A stretch of DNA of 64,000 bases, taken from NCBI GenBank assembly GCA_001972305.1, contig BDDD01001381.1, positions 124,001 to 188,000 of the forward strand. The letters run 5' to 3'. The translations under genes and the position numbers were made by a program. Positions 10,299 through 20,393 of the stretch are shown one piece after another; position 1 is the stretch's first letter; each line of letters starts with the position of its first letter. Under the pieces are notes generated by a model, which saw only the letters and a program-made list of their open reading frames with translations, had not been told where the DNA came from and ran no database searches. The stretch comes from Cephalotus follicularis (Eukaryota > Streptophyta > Magnoliopsida > Oxalidales > Cephalotaceae).

Positions 10299-10442
10299 TA
10301 TGTCCTATAGTCTTCCTTTTCTGTGCTTAGAAGAGGATGGGGAGCGTATTGCAGAGAATATCTTGTCTTGCATGGTCCTCTGAAACATAACCAAGCCTCC
10401 CTTGTCTAATGGACTTTTGCCTTTTAGCCCAGCCTTAATTTT

Positions 10443-10849
10443 AATTGACACGTGGCAAGATGTGCATGATTCCCACCTCTGTCTTTTCATTAGCCGTACA
10501 CAAACTCTTCGTTTTCCTCTCTGATTGATGTGACTTTAAAGCTATTTGATCAGCAGAGAATGTGAGGCATGGATCATCTTAAACCCATTTAAAACCCCTC
10601 TTTTCTTTCAGGGTTTCCTCACTTGTGTATTCTCAACTTTCGAAAGTTCTTGCACTTTTGCCGAGCTCTGTGATTTTTCAATCCTTTAGTTGATCTTTTG
10701 TTCAATATTATTTCTGTAGATCTCAGGTGAGTAATTTTTTGCTACTTGCTTTGTGAATTGATTAGGTCATCTTTTTAGGTTCCCATGGCTTCTCATCTTC
10801 TCTATCTCTCTATATCTATCTCTCTTTCTCTCTCTCCGTGGGTTTCCAG
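10443..10849 (+). promoter_or_regulatory. Upstream region and 5'-UTR intron of the accessory gene
   Basis: GACACGTGGC (near 10447) matches an ACGTG-core (G-box/ABRE-like) site that recurs upstream of the copies near 13346 and 63107. A TTTAAAAC box near 10589 may serve as the TATA element. A GT-AG intron, CTCAG|GTGAGT to TTTCCAG, spans 10727-10849 and ends exactly at the ATG. Matching introns sit at 13600-13689 and 63385-63507. Transcription is inferred, not seen. Confidence 0.5.
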
Positions 10850-11488
10850 ATGGCTAGAGTTATGAAAACCTCCAGACTAGAAAATTCGATTGAAATACGC
10901 CGTATGATTGAGGAGGTGACGGTTGTTGAGCGGCCTTTGGGTTCAGAGGTAGCCATGGATGCTGCCGCAGTGGGTGCCCTTGGGGTTACCCCTTCTGATA
11001 CAGGGGCTCAGTTCTTTAGGACCTATTTTGAACAAAGCGTGCTTTCTCAAGAGAAAATGGAGAAACTAGCTAACCAGTATTGCTTCCCCAGTAGTTTGAT
11101 AACTTCCCTTCCTCAGGATCCCATGGAAGCTAAAGAGAGCAGACCTAATCTCTTTGTGGTTTTTGAGGACGCTCTTCCTCAAGGTATGAGACTTCCAATA
11201 CATCCCTTCACCATTATAGTTTTGAGGAGCTTCAAACTTCATCCTTCACTACTTCAAGCGCAGTCCTAGAGCTTCATAATGGGCTTCCTGGTGAAATTTT
11301 TGGAAACCAAGGTGACTCCCACGGTAGGGCTATTCAAGGAGTTCCATGTCCTTTCTGCGTCACCTAACAAACGTGGATACTTCTTCAAGTTCTGCAATAA
11401 AAAAATACTTTTCTCATTAGAATCTGAGCTTTACAATTCCCTTAGGAAAATTTTTGTGCCTTTGTGGACATCTTTTGTAGTGGTATGA
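10850..11488 (+). pseudogene. Head of the accessory gene, Transposase_28-like domain, truncated
   Basis: The ATG at 10850 directly follows a splice acceptor. The protein opens MARVMKTSRLENS; the conserved block reads FVVFEDALPQGMRLPIHPFT, then LRSFKLHPSLLQAQS, a TAG stop at 11267-11269 (Trp in the copy at 63508), then MGFLVKFLETKVT and KRGYFF. This block resembles Pfam Transposase_28 ('putative gypsy type transposon'), a plant domain known from retroelement accessory ORFs and of unproven activity. After about 11395 the gene jumps into post-gene sequence, losing its middle and coiled-coil parts. Confidence 0.75.
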
Positions 11489-11842
11489 TATTTTTCAGAC
11501 TAGGTTGTCTAAGCTTTCTAGCCCACATAGAGCACTTGTATAAAAACGCTCAACCAACAATACTAGATCTTTGAGAGTTCTTAAGTGTTCGCAAATAAAG
11601 GTTTGTTGTTGGTCTAACAAGTTCTTATGGGTTTGCGGACCAAGATCTCGTCTGGTCTGATATGTTTCAGACCAGGTCATTTGAGCTTGCAGCCCTCATA
11701 GGGACACTTATATTAAAGTACTCAGTCCAACAAACTTGATCGTTACGAGTTCTTATGGGTTCACCTTTCAAGATACGATATTAGTCTGGTCTGTCAAGTT
11801 CTTATGTGTTGGTAGACCAACATTTGCTCCATTGTGAGTTTT

Positions 11843-11970
11843 TTTTTATTGCTTCCTTAAAAGTCTTTCGTTGGTTCCTCATTTACTAGTCTTATCTGAT
11901 AAGCTTGTATTAGTGCTACTCTGAAAGGAGTCTTGGGTGCTCCTCTGACGGGAGTCTTTTGTTACAAAGT
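11843..11970. repeat. CTCC/GGAG palindrome array (truncated element)
   Basis: Units such as GCTCCTCTGACGGGAGTC and GCTACTCTGAAAGGAGTC lie in tandem, fewer and more decayed than in the other copies. Confidence 0.5.
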
Positions 11971-11980
11971 TGGAAAAGAT

Positions 11981-12466
11981 TCTTTTAAAGCACACTCTTC
12001 TTTTATTGAATGCATTTAACATTGATAAATACTTTGGTGACCTTGTGCATTGGAGGAGGAGGAGGTACATGGTGAAGCTTTGTCAAGCAAAAAGATAACG
12101 TGCAGACGCTTGCAACAACCATATTCGCCACTGGCTATTGCCTACTATTGTCTGTTCCTCTTGATTTTTGGGCTAAGATTTGGTTAACAAAAGAGTTTGG
12201 ATAGATTCTCTGTTCCTCTTGATTGTGTGGATGATAGAATTTGGTTAAGCTTTATATTTTAAATTAAATAATCAATAGTTCACACAGAGTTCAATTTGTT
12301 ATGAATATTTGAATTAATTAGAGTTATCTTATTTGTTTAATAATTCACATAATCAGTTAAATTATATTTAAAAATATAAATTATAAACTTCTAAAATCAA
12401 AAAATTTCCAACTTATGATATATGTTTTTATTTTTGTTTCATTAACTCATTTTTTGACCTTTGTTT
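11981..12466. other. AT-rich spacer without recognised gene
   Basis: I see no coding signal. An imperfect repeat of CTGTTCCTCTTGATT occurs near 12155 and 12210. The last five bases (12467-12471, CAATC) are the left target duplication of the element at 12472. Confidence 0.4.
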
Positions 12467-12471
12467 CAATC

Positions 12472-13041
12472 TGTTGATGCAGAAAATGATTCCACAACAG
12501 TCATCTGACGTGGAGAGGTTTGATTTGTAACTGGGAATGCAAAGAATGCTATGAGAATAATTGTTGTTGATGATTGATTATCCTCCTTGCACAAGGAAAG
12601 CAAACATGTCGTAGATCCAGGAAATTTCACTCCCGGGGTCCCTCCGATGCATAAGTCAGACAAGGAAGAGAAGATAACACTAGGGTGCTTTAGTATATGA
12701 AAATGACTGACTTGAGTTAAGTCTTTGTTGGGGGTATTTATAGTATGTCCAGGCCTTAACTGCTTGCTGATTTTGCGGAGGTGATTCCCTGGAATGCAGC
12801 CTGATTTTATGGCATTATTCCATTATGGGGGATGAGATCCCCTGAGAAATAGCCGAGGATCTCGCCTAATTTCTTATTTGGCACCAAACCTTTTCCTCTG
12901 ACCGTTATCCACTCACTTTTTAAATCCCTCGTACATGTGGCAATTTTAGTAGAGGACACGTGGTAATGCTTTCAAAGGACACCTGACAGTGTCTGTAGAG
13001 GACATGTGGCTTGTTGATTAAGATAAATTATTTCCATATCA
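12472..13041 (-). mobile_element. 3' LTR of the complete Tat element
   Basis: Plus-strand ends TGTTGATGCAG and CCATATCA match the partner at 29868-30438. The minus-strand purine-rich run AGAGGGATATA abuts its start at 13042, as expected of a polypurine tract. TATA (CTATAAATACCC) is near 12740. Confidence 0.9.
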
Positions 13042-13689
13042 TATATCCCTCTGGTCCATCTTCTCTGGACGTGGCAGAGGAGGAGGAGCAGAGCTGTGAG
13101 CTGACGCCCGGGCAGAGCTTCATTACATAGCTTGATGTAAGCTTATCAGAGGAAAATAAGCAGAGGACTGAAGTCTTGCTTTGTATGATCCTCATAAATT
13201 GAACTGGGATTTCCTTAGTAACGGAAGGAAATCATTACCAAGGGCGTAGTCTTGTTGTCTTCAAACTAAACTTGTATCGGCTAATGGACTTCACGCTACA
13301 GGCCCAAATCCAATATCCTTTAGTAACGTAACGTGCACGATTGGCACGTGGAATAATCTGCATAACTCCCGTTTGTGTCTTTTCGTTTCCCGCATCTGAT
13401 TTGATGGTTTTTAATCTCTACCGTTAATCATTGCCGAGATCCAACGATCTGATAGCATTCCCTTGCCGTTTAAAAAGGCACTTTTTTCTTCGAGGAACGT
13501 CTTTACGCTTCATTGAATCCATAAAGATCTTACTCTTTGAGATTTTCTGAGTTTTTCAAGTCTACCTTGCTTCACGAATCCTCCTTCGATTTTTTCTTGG
13601 TGAGTAGTTCTTGACTTCTTGTCACTTCAAACTGATTTAGGGCTTCCCCTATGATCTTTTCCGGTCCTCATCCTCTCTCTCTGGTTTAG
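13042..13689 (+). promoter_or_regulatory. Upstream region and 5'-UTR intron of the accessory gene
   Basis: The region holds GGCACGTGGA (near 13344), a TTTAAAAAGG box near 13469 and a leader starting near 13500. A GT-AG intron, CTTG|GTGAGTAG to GGTTTAG, spans 13600-13689 and ends at the ATG. The layout equals that of 10443-10849 although bases are diverged. Promoter activity is inferred. Confidence 0.5.
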
Positions 13690-16032
13690 ATGGCTAGAAC
13701 CAAAAAAACCCGTAGATCTCCAACTCCCGAGGATGTTGCTCCCCTGGCAATGGTGGTGCCTGTTGTTGAACGCCCTCTTAATTCAAAGGAAAGTGTGATT
13801 GCCGTGGTGGGTGACCCTGAATCTCCCACCTCTGGGGCTAACAGCTAGGCTGAGGAAAGCTATTTTGATATGAGTGTGCTATCTCATGAGAGAGTAATAG
13901 AGCTTGCTAGGAAGTACTATTTTCCTGTGGGTATCATATTCAACCTCCCCCAAAACCCTCAGATAGCTATGGAGAGAAGGGCTGGGCTCTTCTTGGTATT
14001 TGAGGGTGCCCTCTCGCACGGTTTGAGAGTTCTCGTGCCCTCCTTCGCCATCTTGGTGTTGAGGAGTTTCTGCTTACACACTTCACTCCTCCAACCACAG
14101 TCCTGGAGTTTTGTGATGGGCTTCTTGGTTAAATGCCTTGAGTTAGAGGTGGCTACAATGGTGGGATTGTTCAAAGAGTTACATGTCCTATCGGCCTATC
14201 CAAGCAAGCGTGGATACTTCTTCAAATCTCGTCCCAGTGCAAAAAAGCTGCTGGTGAATCCTACCAAGTCCATCAAAAACTAGAAGATGAGGTATTTTCT
14301 GATAAAGAACCTTCATGGGTTCACTGCCTCCCGCTGGTGTGATTCTTTGAAGACCCATCATTTTAATAAGAAGTCACGCTTGTCACCAGTAGAGAAGGCG
14401 GACCTCGGAAAACTTTTAGCCTTAGAGGCCGAGGAAGTGAACTCCGTTGTGTTAGAGGATCATGTGATTCAGACTGGGTTGAGTGTGATGCCTGGCCGAG
14501 TATCTCACTTAGGTGATGCCAGGACGTCCCCGAAGGGGTTGATTCTGAGAGAGAGAGAGGGACCGAGATAGATCCATGCCCGACGCGGTGGGGGAAAGCT
14601 GTATTAAGCCTTCGTCTCCCCCTTTTCCCTTACTTTATATAGTTTCTGTTTTAACTCTGATTGCTTTGTTTTTTGCAGCAATGGAACCTCGAAGCTCTGT
14701 CGCTGACATCATGAGGGTTAGCAAGAAAAAGAAGACGCAAAGGGCAATCCCTGCCGAAGAGAGGGAGAGGGCTTTGAGGAGGGATGCTGAGGTGATCTGA
14801 GGATGGATCGAGGCGGCCCCTACCACCCCCACTGAACCCACTGCCACTGAGACCGCTGGAATGAGGGCCATTCTGAGTAAGCGGGTGACGCATCAAGTCC
14901 CTGCCCAATCCAAGAAGCGAAAAACAAGGTCAGGGGAAGAGAGCTCCCATCGGGGGCAAGAAGAAGTTACTCCCTTGGTGAGAGCTGAGGACCCCATCCG
15001 TCTTGGTGATCCTCGGGATGCCAACAGGATGGAAGAGGGCTTGGATGCTTTCAACAGCTCCAACTAGGACCTCTCAGCTCTTGGGGCTCCCTTTGTCCTC
15101 AACAAATTATGTTTTCATCCATCCGAACTCAATGCTAGGAAGGGATGGAGTCACGATTTGCTTTTCAACAACTGTATTCAGAACCAGATCCAGGTATGTA
15201 GGTCTTCTTACTTTCTTTGACATGTTCTTGTTCTTCCTCTAACACTAGTCTTCCTCTTGTAGGCTCTGAATGATTCTTAACTCATGGTGGAGAACTTTAG
15301 AGACACCCTGAACCTCAACAATCGGCTACGCGAAGAGGTGACAGAGCTCACGGAGACGGACAATTCCTCCAAAGAACAGTTGGAAGAGGTCCTCGGGGCT
15401 CAAGAGTCCATCACAGAGGAGAAGACGCAAGCCATGGCAATGCTAGAGGAGGAGAGGGCAGAGAAAAAGAGGATTGACGAGAGCCTCTTGCATACAAACG
15501 ATTCTCTAGCTAGGCTTAAGGGTGAGTTCACCAAGTTTCAAGGGGAGGAAGCTTCTCGGACCCAGGAGGAAGTGTATAAAGCTTTGGCAGAGTTCAAGGC
15601 TTCTACTGAATTCCAAATGACAGTGGAGAAGGCTATTCCATTTTCTAGGAGATACTCTTTGAAGAGTCCACGGAGTACTTTCGCCAGGGGTTCTATGCTT
15701 ACCGGAACTGGGTCTCTTCTGTCCATCCAGAGATTCCTCTGGATAATTTCGTTTGCTACTCCACTGTTGATAAGTTCAACTTCTATCCCGAAGGCATCGA
15801 TGAAGCAGAAGAGAATGATGCCCTTGCCTTGGAAGAAGAGGATCGCCACACAAGGGGAGAACATGAGGCACAAGGAATCGGCTCTTTGGACTTAATTATC
15901 CTACCCTCGAATCCTGCTGTGGATTCTACCTCTTTGCCTCATTCTTCCGAGCTTGTTACCCCTCAACCTACGGCAACTGCGCCCTTTGATGCTCCTCTGC
16001 CCAAGGATGAAGAAGAAACAGCTCCTCCTTAG
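13690..16032 (+). pseudogene. Antisense accessory gene with introns: Transposase_28-like head, coiled-coil tail
   Basis: The ATG at 13690 follows a splice acceptor. Exon A (13690-14600) encodes MARTKKTRRS, then ERRAGLFLVFEGALSHGLR and SWSFVMGFLVKCLE, resembling Pfam Transposase_28. Intron 14601-14678 joins an S codon to MEPRSSVADIM. Exon B carries a basic run (KKRKTRSG, NLS-like). Intron 15194-15262 (CAG|GTATGT to TTGTAG) precedes exon C, a long coiled coil (LREEVTEL, EEERAEKKRIDE) and an acidic tail ending at TAG 16030-16032. Stops include 13846-13848 and 14281-14283 (Trp to stop), and a GA-run indel near 14550 shifts frame. It is antisense to gag-pol. Function is unknown; accessory antisense ORFs are known in Tat elements. 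Confidence 0.8.
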
Positions 16033-16092
16033 CCTTAGTTTTTTCCTCTTCTTGTAATTTTTGTTTCACGACTTGTAATATTTCATAATATC

Positions 16093-16098
16093 AATAAA
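16093..16098 (+). terminator. Poly(A) signal of the accessory gene
   Basis: AATAAA lies 60 bases after the stop at 16032, as in the sister copies. Confidence 0.6.
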
Positions 16099-16652
16099 AT
16101 ATAAGTCTTTGCAATTACTATACCTTTTATCGTGTACTTTAGTTTTCTGCATTGTATGCTTAGCTCTGAATGCTCTATCTCTTACTCGAATATTTATAAT
16201 TCCCTTAGGAAAATTTAAAGTAAGTACTAGAACTCGAGCTTTCCTCTGAATGTCATAATCCACTTTAGGGAATTTGACTTAGTCTAACTTATAGACTTTT
16301 CCATATTGCGGTGTTACAATTTTCAGACATAAACACCTAAGTTTTCTAGTCCTCGTTGGACACTTTGTTTCAAAAGAACTTAGGAAAACAAACTTAACCT
16401 TTACGAGTTCTTGTGTGTTCGTAGACTAAGTTTCGAGTCTGCTAGGACAAGTTCTAAAGGGTTTGCCAAGCAGGATATCGTCTGGTCCGTTATATTCTAG
16501 ACAAGGTAATCTAAGCTTGCAGTCCTCGTAGGGACACTTGCTTCAAAGTGCTCAGTCCAAAGAACTTGATCGTTACGAGTTCCTATGGATTCGACTCTCA
16601 AGACACGATGTTTTGGTGGTCGGACAAATTTGGATGGAATTGCTGACCAATG

Positions 16653-17040
16653 TTTGCTCCCTTAGGAGTCTTATTGCTTCCTTAGAAGTCTTTTGTTAGT
16701 AGGTTTTGGATGCTCCTCGGACGGAGTCTTTCTTGTTCCTCTTGAGGAAATCTTAAGTAAACCTTGGAAGGAATCTTTAGTTGCTCATAGGAAGGAGTTT
16801 TTATTGCTCATCTGGAGGAGTTTTTAGTGCTCCTCTGGAGGAGTCTTTGTTTACTACTTGGAAGGAGTCTTTAGTGCTCCTCTGAAGGAGTCTTTGTTGA
16901 GTTAAGACATTGGTATGTTCGAGACTTTAGTCTATGTTAGCTTACTCCCTTAGGAGTTTTACGTTTTCATGAGACTTAAAGAGCTCGAGTCTGGTAGTGA
17001 GGCCTACTCTGATCGCACTCATAGGAACATGGTCAGACAA
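16653..17040. repeat. CTCC/GGAG palindrome array, longest copy
   Basis: At least ten tandem units occur with period about 24-30, such as GCTCCTCTGGAGGAGTCTTT, GCTCCTCTGAAGGAGTCTTT, GCTCCCTTAGGAGTC and ACTCCCTTAGGAGT. Each is a near-perfect inverted repeat followed by T-runs. The array sits between the two convergent poly(A) signals (16093 plus, 17170 minus). Noncoding. Confidence 0.75.
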
Positions 17041-17169
17041 CCTTTATTTTGTGTCTTGATAGAGGGAGTTGATCAGTGGCTAGTCAGACAACCTTTATTT
17101 TGTGCCTCTGGTCCCTTGAAAATTTGAAACTTGTAAACTTGAACATATGTTTTGGTTGAAAAATTGAAT

Positions 17170-17175
17170 TTTATT
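17170..17175 (-). terminator. Minus-strand AATAAA after integrase
   Basis: Complement of TTTATT, 30 bases past the pol stop at 17205. Confidence 0.4.
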
Positions 17176-17204
17176 GATCCTCTTCAATTTGTACAACTTA
17201 CAAG

Positions 17205-18480
17205 TCATTGATAATATCTCCTCAAATGCTCGGCATTCCAAGCTCTGGGAACTTCATTGTCCCCCAGAGTTTCGAGTTTGAATGTTCAAGGTCCAGCATT
17301 CTATTCACCATGTAAGGTCCTTCCTAATTAGGAGCTAATTTTCCTCTGGTACCGGTAGGATCCGCTATGGATGCATTGCGGAGGACTAGGTCTCCTTCAT
17401 TGATTGGCCTGGGATTTACCCTTTTGTTATAATAATGGCTCACTCTTTGTTGATAGGCTGCTACTCTGATGGCTGCCTTTTCTTAAACTTTTCCACTATG
17501 TCAAGGAGGTTCCTTAGTCCCTCTTCATTGTTCTCTTCAATGAAATGCACCACTCTTGGTGACTGCACTCCAATTTCCACCGGTATCATGGCTTCCACTC
17601 CGAATCAAAGATTGAATGGGGACTCACCAGTTGTGGTTAGAGGAGTAGTTCTATATGCCCATAGCACGCTTGGTAGCTCCTCTGTCCATCTTCCTTTACT
17701 GTTCTCAAGGCACTTTTTCAAAACCGAGATAATTTCTCTGTTGATCACCTATGATTGGCCATTGCTCTGGGGGTAGGCCACGGATGCAAGCCTATGCTCG
17801 ATTCTCCACTCTTTACAAAAATCACAGAATGCTTGACAATCAAACTATTTTTCATTATCTGAAACTATGATTTTTGGGACTCCAAATCTACAGATGATTG
17901 ACTTCCGTACAAAGCTTTCCATGTTCTTCTCTGTTATTGTGGCTAGAGGTTCAGTTTCCACCCATTTTGTGAAGTAATCACCTGTAACAAGGAGAAATTT
18001 CCTTTGTCCCGTCGCCACTGGAAGTGGTCTGATGAAGTCCATTCCCCACTGTGCAAAGGGACAAGAGGACGTGATGGATGTCAGAGGTTCTGAGGGTCTT
18101 CTGCTTATATTGGTGTTCCTCTGACATTTATCACACTTTCTCATGAAGTTTATTGCATCCTGGTGCATGGTCGGCCAGAAGTATCCTTGCCTCAACAATT
18201 TGTTGGACAAGGTTCTTCCCCCCGTGTGGTTTCCACACACCCCTTGATGAACTTCCCATAGAGTGTAATCGGCCTCTATAGGATTCAAGCATCTTAACCA
18301 TGGGAAAGAAAATGGCTTTTTGAAGAGGATCCCATCTCGGAACTGGTATCTATTCGATCTGTATACCAAGTTCCTTGCTTCGTCTGGGTCCTCGGGCAAG
18401 ATTCCATCCCTTAACCAGTTGATGAATGGAATCATCAAAGCTCCTGTGGTGTATCGATGTCCATCACCTCTGCTTCAGAG
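17205..18480 (-). pseudogene. Tat integrase (complete element), catalytic Glu codon is a stop
   Basis: The best-preserved integrase in the window. The zinc-binding region reads VHQGVCGNHTGGRTLSNKLL then CDKCQRN (about 18240-18120). The core has WGMDFIRPLP (first Asp), FLLVTGDYFTKW and PKIIVSDN (second Asp, about 17860). The third acidic residue lies in SNGQ-S-stop-VINR, where GAG of the A1 copy (SNGQAEVINR) is TAG (17749-17751), so the DDE triad is lost. Another stop follows IIVSDNEK. The C-terminus ends AWNAEHLRRYYQ at 17205. The N-terminal linker reads FINWLRDGILPEDPDEA near 18430. Confidence 0.88.
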
Positions 18481-19653
18481 ATGGTTGACCTATCTAGATA
18501 ATCTATTAGCACAGTTCAGTTTTTCTCCAACTCCTTCGTTGTAACTAATTTGGACAATTAGTCTGCTCTGGCATTCTCTGCTCTAGGCACTTTCACAACT
18601 TTAAATGTTTTGAAAACGGACTTCAAACTCTGTAGATGTGCTAAATACTTAGCCATTGAGTCTTCTCTGGCTTCATATTCTCCACTCGCCCAACCAACCA
18701 CTAGCTGAGAATCACTTGAGGCCTCTATGTTTTGGACCTCCAAGTGCTTTGCAATTGTCAATCCAGCGATCAGAGCTTCTCATTCGGTTTCATTGTTAGT
18801 GGCCTTGAATCCAAATCTCAAAGCATACTCCAAGGTCCAACCGTTCGGACTCGTCAACACCAAACCTGCTCCACTAACAGTTTTCATAACCCATTTTCCT
18901 TTTCTGAGAGGTCCTCCTCCATACACTCTGTAAGTGTATTATCTCCAATAAAGTCTGCAAAGACCTGAGATTTTATTACTGGTCAGGCCTCAAACTTTAC
19001 ATCATATTCACCCAACTCGACCGATCACTTGACTAACCTCCCTAATGTATCTAGATTCTCTAGAACTTGTCTAAGTGGCTTGTCGGATAATACTTTGATT
19101 GTATGGGCTTGAAAATACGGACTCAGCTTCCTCGCCGCTATGATCAGAGCATAAGCATGTTTCTCCACCTCTGGATACCTCCCCTCAGCGTCTTTCAAAG
19201 ACTTACTCACATAATACATAGGCTTTTAAATCTTCTCCTCTTCCCTGACAAGCACTGCACTTACTGCGCCTGATGTTGCCGCAAGGTACAAGTACAGGTC
19301 TTCCCCATCCTTCGGTTTTGATATCAGAGGATGGGAAACCAAGTATTCCTTCAACTTGTCGAAGGCTGGTTGACATTCTTTTGTCCAAGAAAATCCCTTA
19401 GGATCCCTTAGCACTTTGAAAAATGGGAGACACTTCTCTGCTGATTTTGAGACGAACCTGCTCAGGGCTGCTATTCTTCCATTCATTTTCTATATATCCC
19501 TGATAGTCTGAGGATGCCTCATGCTCTGAAATCTTCTCAGGATTGCCCTATATTCCTCTACTCGAGACTATGAATCCGAGGAACTTACCAGAGGTGACCC
19601 CAAAAGTGCACTTGGAGGGATTGAGTTTCATTTTATACCTTCTCAGTACTTCA
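18481..19653 (-). pseudogene. RNase H and archaeal-type RNase H (complete element), left of the CACTA
   Basis: It continues the RT interrupted at 19656. RNase H reads LSRFVSKSAEKCLPFFK, LYLYLAATSGAVSAVLV and SKSLKDAEGRYPEVEKHAYA. The second RNase H near 18870 has lost about 30 bases relative to the A1 copy, deleting the segment with the catalytic SVDGSS. Its tail (SGEYEAREDSMAKYLAHLQS) is near 18690. Stops occur near 19230 and 19025. Confidence 0.85.
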
Positions 19654-19656
19654 AAA

Positions 19657-20060
19657 CACTACTAAAAAACAGGGCTACGAAGAGGGCACTTCCCCTAGCT
19701 GTCCCCTCACCATTGACTCAACGGAGAAATCCCTCCTCACCATACGCTTGGCCAGGGTATGGCAAGGGTCTTGTCCCCTCGCCGTATATTTCCCTCGCCA
19801 TGGCGAGGATATAGCTAGGGCGCCTTACCCTTGCTATCATGCCCTCGCTATGCCGAGGGTAGAGGCATACATTCACTATGCCCTCGCCATGGCGAAGGCA
19901 TAGCTAGGGAAGTAGCCCTCGTCGTCATCTGCTCGTTCATGCACATCCCCTCGCCAACCCTTACCAAGCCCTCACCATGGAGAGGGTAGGGAGAGGTTTT
20001 GGACCCTCTCCATATATATTTGATGCAGAATGGAGAAGGCATTACCCTCATCATGCCCTC
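19657..20060. repeat. CACTA subterminal repeats, 3' end
   Basis: Many copies of CCCTCGCC-ATGGCGAGGG type half-sites in both orientations occur, for example CCTCGCCATGGCGAGG (near 19793) and CCCTCGCCATGGCGAAGG (near 19881). In En/Spm, TNPA binds short subterminal repeats; these occupy the same place. Confidence 0.7.
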
Positions 20061-20393
20061 GCAATTCTGTAGATTCTACTGATGGAACTATCAGTAGAAT
20101 CCATTCCCTATATCCAAGCAAAACATGAAATTAATTTCAGAAGCAGCCGAAATAACAATTTATATCTCACAATTATGTAATTGACTCCATCCATAACTAC
20201 TAAAAGACACATTTCATTCATAGTAAACTAACAAAACAATATAAATGAGCTTTACAACATATATATAAATTGTGTAATACGTTTACAACCAGTCTTAAAA
20301 CGTGTCAAACTAAACAAACTACGACTCGTCATCATCGCTATCATCCGAGTCTGAAGATGGCTGGAAGAGGGAGTGCCGAGTCAGAGGCAAACT

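Larger units (their letters stand above)
9831..11980 (-). mobile_element. Truncated Tat element (3' LTR, accessory-gene head, palindrome array)
   Basis: LTR type II is followed by the accessory-gene promoter and first coding part (10850-11488), then directly by the post-gene region near 11430. A deletion thus removed the rest of the gene. The diverged tandem unit (about 11500-11840) and the palindrome array (11843-11970) follow, and no integrase remains. The right boundary is soft; recognisable similarity fades near 11980. Confidence 0.65.

Noticed and set aside
10305..10490. Small minus-strand frame next to LTR type II
   Set aside because: Lies in the accessory-gene upstream region and is interrupted in the duplicate at 62960-63140.
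19657..20060. Candidate CRISPR-like or CpG-island repeats
   Set aside because: The repeated CCCTCGCC units are CACTA subterminal repeats flanked by CACTA termini in a plant genome; spacing is irregular and there are no unique spacers.
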